DNA of 64,000 bases from contig CALDKD010000007.1 of the NCBI GenBank assembly GCA_937898885.1, forward strand, positions 3,955 through 67,954. The letters run 5' to 3'. The first letter of the stretch is position 1; the number at the start of each line of letters is the position of its first letter. Below, piece after piece: positions 60,464 through 64,000 of the stretch. The notes beneath the pieces were generated by a model. The model was not told the origin of the DNA. It worked only from the letters and a program-made list of their open reading frames with translations, and made no database searches. The position numbers and the translations under genes were made by a program. This DNA is from an uncultured Bacteroidales bacterium. GTDB lineage: Bacteria; Bacteroidota; Bacteroidia; Bacteroidales; Bacteroidaceae.

Positions 60464-61060
60464 TCATTTCACGTCTTTTTCTATAATATGCCAGCAGCGG
60501 TTGACGGTGGGGCCGCTGGGGGCGATGTGGTTGGACGGATCCTTGCAGATGCGCCTTAGCTCACGCGAGGCGGATGAGGCTGAGATGCCCGCCAGGTTGG
60601 CGTACTCCTGCAGGGTGATGCTCCGATGCGTCTGCATCCACCCTCGCAACAGAGCCAGATGCTCCTCAAAGTGGTCCTTCGCGCAGGATACCGCCACCAC
60701 CTCGGGCTTGCTCTTCTCAAACGATGCCTCACCGCGGAGTCTGTCAATGAACTCAGGGTCTGACCTCAGATTAAGGCGGCTGATTACCGGCTCGCCCTGC
60801 CTGTTGGACGTGAGCGACAACGAGAACGTGCCGAAGCCGTCAATCTTCACGGTGTGGCCCTCAAGAAGGAAAGCCGTCAGGGCATCAGGCAGAGAATCAA
60901 GCACAGCCGCCACGGAAGATTCCCTGATGCCAGACTCCAATGATATGCGCTCCACAATCTTGTCGTTTCCGAACGATGAATATCTCTCTATCTTGGGATA
61001 GAGCTTGCGCTCGCCTCCGTGCAAGTCGGGTAACTCTTGAATGTGATACTTTAATGACAT
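60464..61060 (-). CDS. HU-like DNA-binding protein with C-terminal winged-helix-like extension
   Basis: A 198-aa protein. About residues 1-115 match the Bacteroidetes HU/HIG nucleoid-type domain (NDKIVERISLESGIRESSV, EGHTVKIDGFGTFSLSL). Residues about 130-198 are helical with ITLQEYANLAGISASSASRE, a helix-turn-helix pattern. It should bind DNA. Upstream lie three 21-bp direct repeats, which may be its own target, and the 199-aa and DUF3987 genes precede it on the same strand. In Bacteroides such HU-like genes occur with VirE/DUF3987 primase-like modules. Confidence 0.82.
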   Translation of the reverse strand: MSLKYHIQELPDLHGGERKLYPKIERYSSFGNDKIVERISLESGIRESSVAAVLDSLPDALTAFLLEGHTVKIDGFGTFSLSLTSNRQGEPVISRLNLRSDPEFIDRLRGEASFEKSKPEVVAVSCAKDHFEEHLALLRGWMQTHRSITLQEYANLAGISASSASRELRRICKDPSNHIAPSGPTVNRCWHIIEKDVK

Positions 61061-61074
61061 AGTCTTGTATTAAA

Positions 61075-61137
61075 CCAAAGTTTGAAATGATTGTGCCAAA
61101 GTTTAAAATGATTGTGCCAAACTTTGAAATGATTGAG
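61075..61137. repeat. Three 21-bp direct repeats, iteron-like
   Basis: Three head-to-tail units start at 61075, 61096 and 61117, each beginning CCAAA[GC]TTT[GA]AAATGATTG. The period is exactly 21 bp, with two or three differences between units. They occupy most of the gap between the 199-aa gene and the HU-like start. Confidence 0.9.
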
Positions 61138-61154
61138 AACAGAGTATGCGGCCG

Positions 61155-61754
61155 TCAGGCTATTGTCTGCAGCACCTTCTCGCGAAGCCGCATCCACTGA
61201 TTGTAGTCGGCACGGTTATCCTCGCGCACCTCGAAACCCTCTATGGTGTGCAGCAGGACCTCGCCCTTGCGGTTCTTATCGGCGTGTAAGAGATTCTTCC
61301 ACCCGCGAATGTCCTCAATCACCGTATTGTAGGCAGTCTTGAACCCGGAGATATCGGGAACGCCTCTGGCGGCCTCGTGGACAAGGGCACAGAACGCCTT
61401 GACCTGCCTGGAGGCTGTGGCTATGCCCTGCGATATGCCGATGTCGTACAGGCAGGCAAGGAACTTGTGCGCGGGTACTGTGGAGCCGTCGGGCAGACGG
61501 AACTGGCCATCGCTGAAGCAGTTCCGCAGGACGCGCCTGAGCAAAGCCATATACTCCTCGCGGCTGTTTATCCTCTTAAGGCTGCTCTCCATACCGGATG
61601 TGGTCAGCTCCACGGTGGGCGTCTCGTACGCGCGGTACAGGCCCGTCTGGTCTGTAGCAGGATAGAGGCATCTCTGCTCCTGCCAGCCTAGCTCCACAAG
61701 CTGTTCCCTGATGCGCTTGCGCGCTGATGTGAGTTTGCGTGATTTATAGTACAT
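61155..61754 (-). CDS. Hypothetical protein of the HU/DUF3987 module
   Basis: A 199-aa soluble protein, basic at its N-terminus (MYYKSRKLTSARKRIREQL) and mostly helical, with no signal peptide, membrane helix, metal motif or P-loop. It has several arginine- and lysine-rich patches that could contact nucleic acid. It lies between the DUF3987-like gene (96 bp away) and the iteron-like repeats (17 bp after its stop). I do not recognise the family; its place suggests a role with the DNA-binding and ATPase neighbours. Confidence 0.6.
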   Translation of the reverse strand: MYYKSRKLTSARKRIREQLVELGWQEQRCLYPATDQTGLYRAYETPTVELTTSGMESSLKRINSREEYMALLRRVLRNCFSDGQFRLPDGSTVPAHKFLACLYDIGISQGIATASRQVKAFCALVHEAARGVPDISGFKTAYNTVIEDIRGWKNLLHADKNRKGEVLLHTIEGFEVREDNRADYNQWMRLREKVLQTIA

Positions 61755-61827
61755 AATGCTTGTAATTTACTTTGAATCTGTAAAAATAGTCATAATATGA
61801 ATCCGTTTTGAAATAATGTGGGGTGCT

Positions 61828-61868
61828 TTTTGTAGCGTAACGTAACAATGTTACGTTACGCTACAAAA
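61828..61868. repeat. 20-bp perfect palindrome overlapping the DUF3987-like stop
   Basis: Arms 61828-61847 and 61849-61868 (TTTTGTAGCGTAACGTAACA and its complement) are perfect around one central base. The DUF3987-like stop codon (61851-61853) and last five codons lie inside the right arm. The core GCGTAACGTAAC recurs at 63345-63356. It may act as terminator or as a protein-binding site. Confidence 0.85.
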
Positions 61869-63182
61869 GACAGGGTATGCGTTGCCTTTTCCTGTCTTAC
61901 GGAACTGCCCCTTGCCTACAGCCTCCACCCATCCGTTCCTTATCCAGCGGCTCACTACCGTGCGATAGCCTGTGGCCTTCATTCCGAGTCTGCCAAGCGA
62001 CTCGCCCACAAGCAGGTAGCTGAAGTTTTCCGGCAGCTCGTTGAATACCCACGTACTGCTGTTCCTGCAAAATACCGGAGCCTGAAGTATCTCGGCATTG
62101 GTCTCGATGCTCTCGTTCATTCTGTTGCCGAAGTACTTCATCTGATAGTACAGTACGTACTCACTCACCCACTCCGCAAACTCAAGAGCCTTTTCGGTAA
62201 CAGTGTGGCAGTCCAGCAGATAGAGTATGCAGCCCGCGCGGAAGCCCATCACGGCGGCACGCTTGCGGAAGGTGCCCACGCTACGGTTGCCGGAGGCGTC
62301 GCTCACCACTCTCTGACGTTTGCACCACTCCAGCATCCTGTCTCTCAGGGCCGGAATGTCTATCAGCTCATTGCCTGTCTCGGCAAGCAGCCGCTGCTGG
62401 ATGTCGTTCAGTATGGCGATGTTCCCGGGGGTACGGGCCGACTCCTCCGCCTCCTCGTCAACGTCTGCCGGGAAGGAGCAGAAGGCCACGCGGGTAACCA
62501 GTCCGTCCTCGGTGTTGCGGTAGTGGTTGTACATAGCCACGGGGGTGCAGCTGGTAACCATATTGACAGCAAGCGGCACGCTGGCGCTTGTGCCTCCGTG
62601 GCTCTTGGTGTCCTGGCCGCCGGTCTCGGTGTCGAACATCAGTCGCTCGCAGGCGCCACGGTCGTTGCACCAGTTGCCGTAGTGGCCAAGGGAGTCTATC
62701 TCGGACGCGACGATGATGGCGCGCTTGCCTCTCAGATTCTTGATGTTCTGGTAGAACTGCGCCTTGGTGGTGTCGGGCATCATTATGCGAACGCCATAGT
62801 GCGGATCAACGGGCTTGCGGCCGCTCTCTCCGCAGGCTATGCAGGTGTCGGCATACTCGTCCATCTTACGGCGGGTGATGCTGTCCTGCTCCTCCACCTG
62901 CGATATCAGCACTCTCTGCAGGCGGGTCAGCACGCTCTTGCCAATGCCCTGCTCCCCTACAAGGCAGCTCTCGAAGCCCAGGTGGTGAACCTCCTGATTG
63001 CGGTACAGGAAGCGGGCGTCACCGCCCAGCATACCGAGGAACGGCAGCGACACGATGGCCATAGCGCTCCTGCGGTCGGCCGGATACGGCTCTACAATCG
63101 CCCGGATTGCCGGGTGCAGGTTTGTCGGGAGCTGGGGCTCTATGTCCCCCTCTCTACTCTCAAGGATTTCGTCTTTCGTCAT
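61851..63182 (-). CDS. DUF3987-like P-loop protein (primase-helicase type)
   Basis: A 443-aa protein with Walker A GEQGIGKS (76-83), a Walker-B-like AIIVASEIDSLG, and a C-terminal region with a winged-helix-like stretch (GMKATGYRTVVSRWIRNGWVE). This is the layout of the DUF3987 proteins of Bacteroidetes mobile or integrated elements, often paired with VirE or primase domains; the primase half is absent here. A paired cysteine segment (TCIACGESG) follows the P-loop. The ATG at 63182 is preferred; another at 63218 adds 12 residues. Palindromes with GTAACGTAAC lie at both ends. Confidence 0.7.
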   Translation of the reverse strand: MTKDEILESREGDIEPQLPTNLHPAIRAIVEPYPADRRSAMAIVSLPFLGMLGGDARFLYRNQEVHHLGFESCLVGEQGIGKSVLTRLQRVLISQVEEQDSITRRKMDEYADTCIACGESGRKPVDPHYGVRIMMPDTTKAQFYQNIKNLRGKRAIIVASEIDSLGHYGNWCNDRGACERLMFDTETGGQDTKSHGGTSASVPLAVNMVTSCTPVAMYNHYRNTEDGLVTRVAFCSFPADVDEEAEESARTPGNIAILNDIQQRLLAETGNELIDIPALRDRMLEWCKRQRVVSDASGNRSVGTFRKRAAVMGFRAGCILYLLDCHTVTEKALEFAEWVSEYVLYYQMKYFGNRMNESIETNAEILQAPVFCRNSSTWVFNELPENFSYLLVGESLGRLGMKATGYRTVVSRWIRNGWVEAVGKGQFRKTGKGNAYPVFCSVT

Positions 63183-63256
63183 AATAACAAACTTGTTTTT
63201 TTTAGTTGAACAAATCATTTACGACGCAAAGGAACTCTCTTGGAGTGAGGCAAAAA

Positions 63257-63298
63257 AGGTTATTGATATTATTTAAATTAAATAATTCAAAATAACCT
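63257..63298. repeat. AT-rich palindrome upstream of the DUF3987-like gene
   Basis: AGGTTATT (63257-63264) and AATAACCT (63291-63298) enclose an AT-only inner palindrome (ATTATTTAAATTAAATAAT). Such AT-rich symmetry suits an operator or unwinding site. No gene is in this 282-bp gap (63183-63464). Confidence 0.55.
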
Positions 63299-63342
63299 GT
63301 AGGGGCGTTTTTCACCTTATATATAATATATACAAAGTACCC

Positions 63343-63371
63343 CAGCGTAACGTAACTTTGTTACGCTGTAA
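63343..63371. repeat. Second GTAACGTAAC inverted repeat
   Basis: CAGCGTAAC and GTTACGCTG flank a GTAACTTT centre and share the core AGCGTAACGTAAC with the palindrome at 61828-61868. It lies 160 bp upstream of the DUF3987-like ATG and just before the IS66-like end. Confidence 0.75.
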
Positions 63372-63395
63372 AAAAACACATTGGGTAGGCTCACC

Positions 63396-64000
63396 GTAAG
63401 CGCCTCCGCGGGGACGTATTGACGCGTTTTTGATTTCTGGCGATCTTCGCAGAAAAAATTCCGGATGGGAAGGAACAGATTCAGAGAAGACGCGCTCAAG
63501 TACTGGGACATCAGGTGCGAGGATGCCTGGACCCGCTTCGAGGAGGCGGTGCGCGAGAACCCCTATCTCACGGCGAAGGAGTTCTGCATTAAGGATATGG
63601 GATGCGTGGATCCATTCATGAAGTGGGCCAGACGGACCAAGCACAACATCACCCAACTTCGTCAGCAGGCTCTTGACGAGCGGAAGAAAGCGAAAAGCCC
63701 GCGGCAACAACGGAGCCAAGCGCAACATGCACTACGAGATGACAGTCGAGCAGAAGGACGTGCGTCCAGACGATTCCATAGTCGGCAATCCCGATGCCGA
63801 GGAGATCGGTGCCAGGCAGTATATCCGCTACAGTATGATTCCTCCCAGATTCATAAAGACCGTCTATAACAACCTGGCGTACAAGCTCGACGGAACGGTG
63901 TATGCCGGAACGGTCCCCGCCACCCCTTTCCAGAACTCCAACTACGAGGCATCCTGCATCGCGGGGATAGCGGAACTCAGATACATCCAGTCCCTTCCCG
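63396..64000 (+). mobile_element. Left part of an IS66-like insertion element (cut by window edge)
   Basis: The sequence GTAAGCG at 63396 is the hallmark left terminal repeat of IS66-family elements, and the transposase reading follows 69 bases later in the same direction. The right end is outside the window, so the target duplication (expected 8 bp, adjacent sequence GGCTCACC) cannot be checked. Confidence 0.55.
63465..64000 (+). CDS. IS66-like transposase, N-terminal part, with apparent frameshift
   Basis: The ATG at 63465 opens MGRNRFREDALKYWDIRCED and a helical stretch for about 75 codons. Around 63690-63726 the convincing reading moves by +1: the other frame reads MHYEMTVEQKDVRPDD from 63727 and reaches PATPFQNSNYEASCIAGIAE and IQSLP at the edge. 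That last block matches the [IP]-x-PFxNSNxEAxxxAxIAxLRY region of Bacteroidetes IS66 TnpC transposases. Either two genes overlap here or a single transposase is frameshifted, by mutation or programming. The catalytic DDE region lies beyond the window. Confidence 0.5.

Noticed and set aside
61075..61137. Possible CRISPR remnant
   Set aside because: The 21-bp units abut with no spacer and there are no cas genes; iteron-like or operator repeats fit better.
61848..63209. A 453-codon open frame on the plus strand
   Set aside because: It is antisense to the DUF3987-like gene, whose minus-strand product has a P-loop and winged-helix features; the plus reading has no recognisable domain and is rich in repeats of Ala, Gly, Val and Leu.
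1..64000. tRNA or rRNA genes
   Set aside because: No cloverleaf-like sequence or rRNA segment was recognised by reading the intergenic regions; the gaps are mostly promoters, terminators and repeats.

Overview
The window reads as a chromosomal segment of a carbohydrate-degrading Bacteroidales bacterium, most likely Prevotella-like and from a gut or rumen. The evidence: Bacteroidetes-type promoters (TTTG, then 19-20 bases, then TAnnTTTG) recur upstream of genes. It carries nqr, a Xyn10-Fae1-type xylanase/esterase, a BspA-like protein, a DUF5103 T9SS plug protein, EFR1 and DUF3256 proteins, and genes ending in T9SS-like tails. No rRNA, tRNA or CRISPR array was seen.

Layout. 1-5142 (minus): Na+-translocating NADH:quinone reductase nqrABCDEF; nqrF is cut by the window edge and NqrC has a rubredoxin-like domain fused to its N-terminus. 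5331-11281: tamB and proS converge on a shared terminator. 11388-13553: bifunctional GH10 xylanase/CE1 esterase. 13737-18238: a TPR lipoprotein with a membrane anchor and a C-terminal helix-turn-helix-like region, followed by a BspA-like leucine-rich-repeat protein. 18380-19636: T9SS plug protein. 19637-20551: a decayed island with a transposase remnant and a broken fic gene. 20552-30985: housekeeping genes (HAD phosphatase, rarA, a GT2 glycosyltransferase, an NSS symporter, a TIGR02757 protein, glnS, TPR, DedA and a tyrosine phosphatase).

31071-39258 (minus) is a xylose/xyloglucan cluster: esterase, GH31 alpha-xylosidase, xylulokinase and xylose isomerase, which together could release xylose and feed it to the pentose phosphate pathway. 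39376-53000 holds fba, an MG2-domain protein whose 3' end runs into an array of 128-bp multi-hairpin repeats, rpmE2, the rsmE-truA-DUF3256 operon, rlmI with an exonuclease, and ftsK-lolA-trxB. 52200-60244 is a second carbohydrate cluster: a secreted partner protein, GH43, a CE1 lipoprotein, EFR1, a CE4 deacetylase and GH2.

60294-64000 looks accessory. It contains a long imperfect palindrome abutting the GH2 start, an HU-like DNA-binding protein, three 21-bp iteron-like repeats, an unknown 199-aa gene and a DUF3987-like P-loop protein bracketed by GTAACGTAAC palindromes. It ends in the left part of an IS66-like element. The most unusual signals are the compound-hairpin array (43130-43482), the palindromic element with its 31-bp partner copy (60294-60463 and 55875-55905), and the plasmid-like HU/iteron/DUF3987 module.
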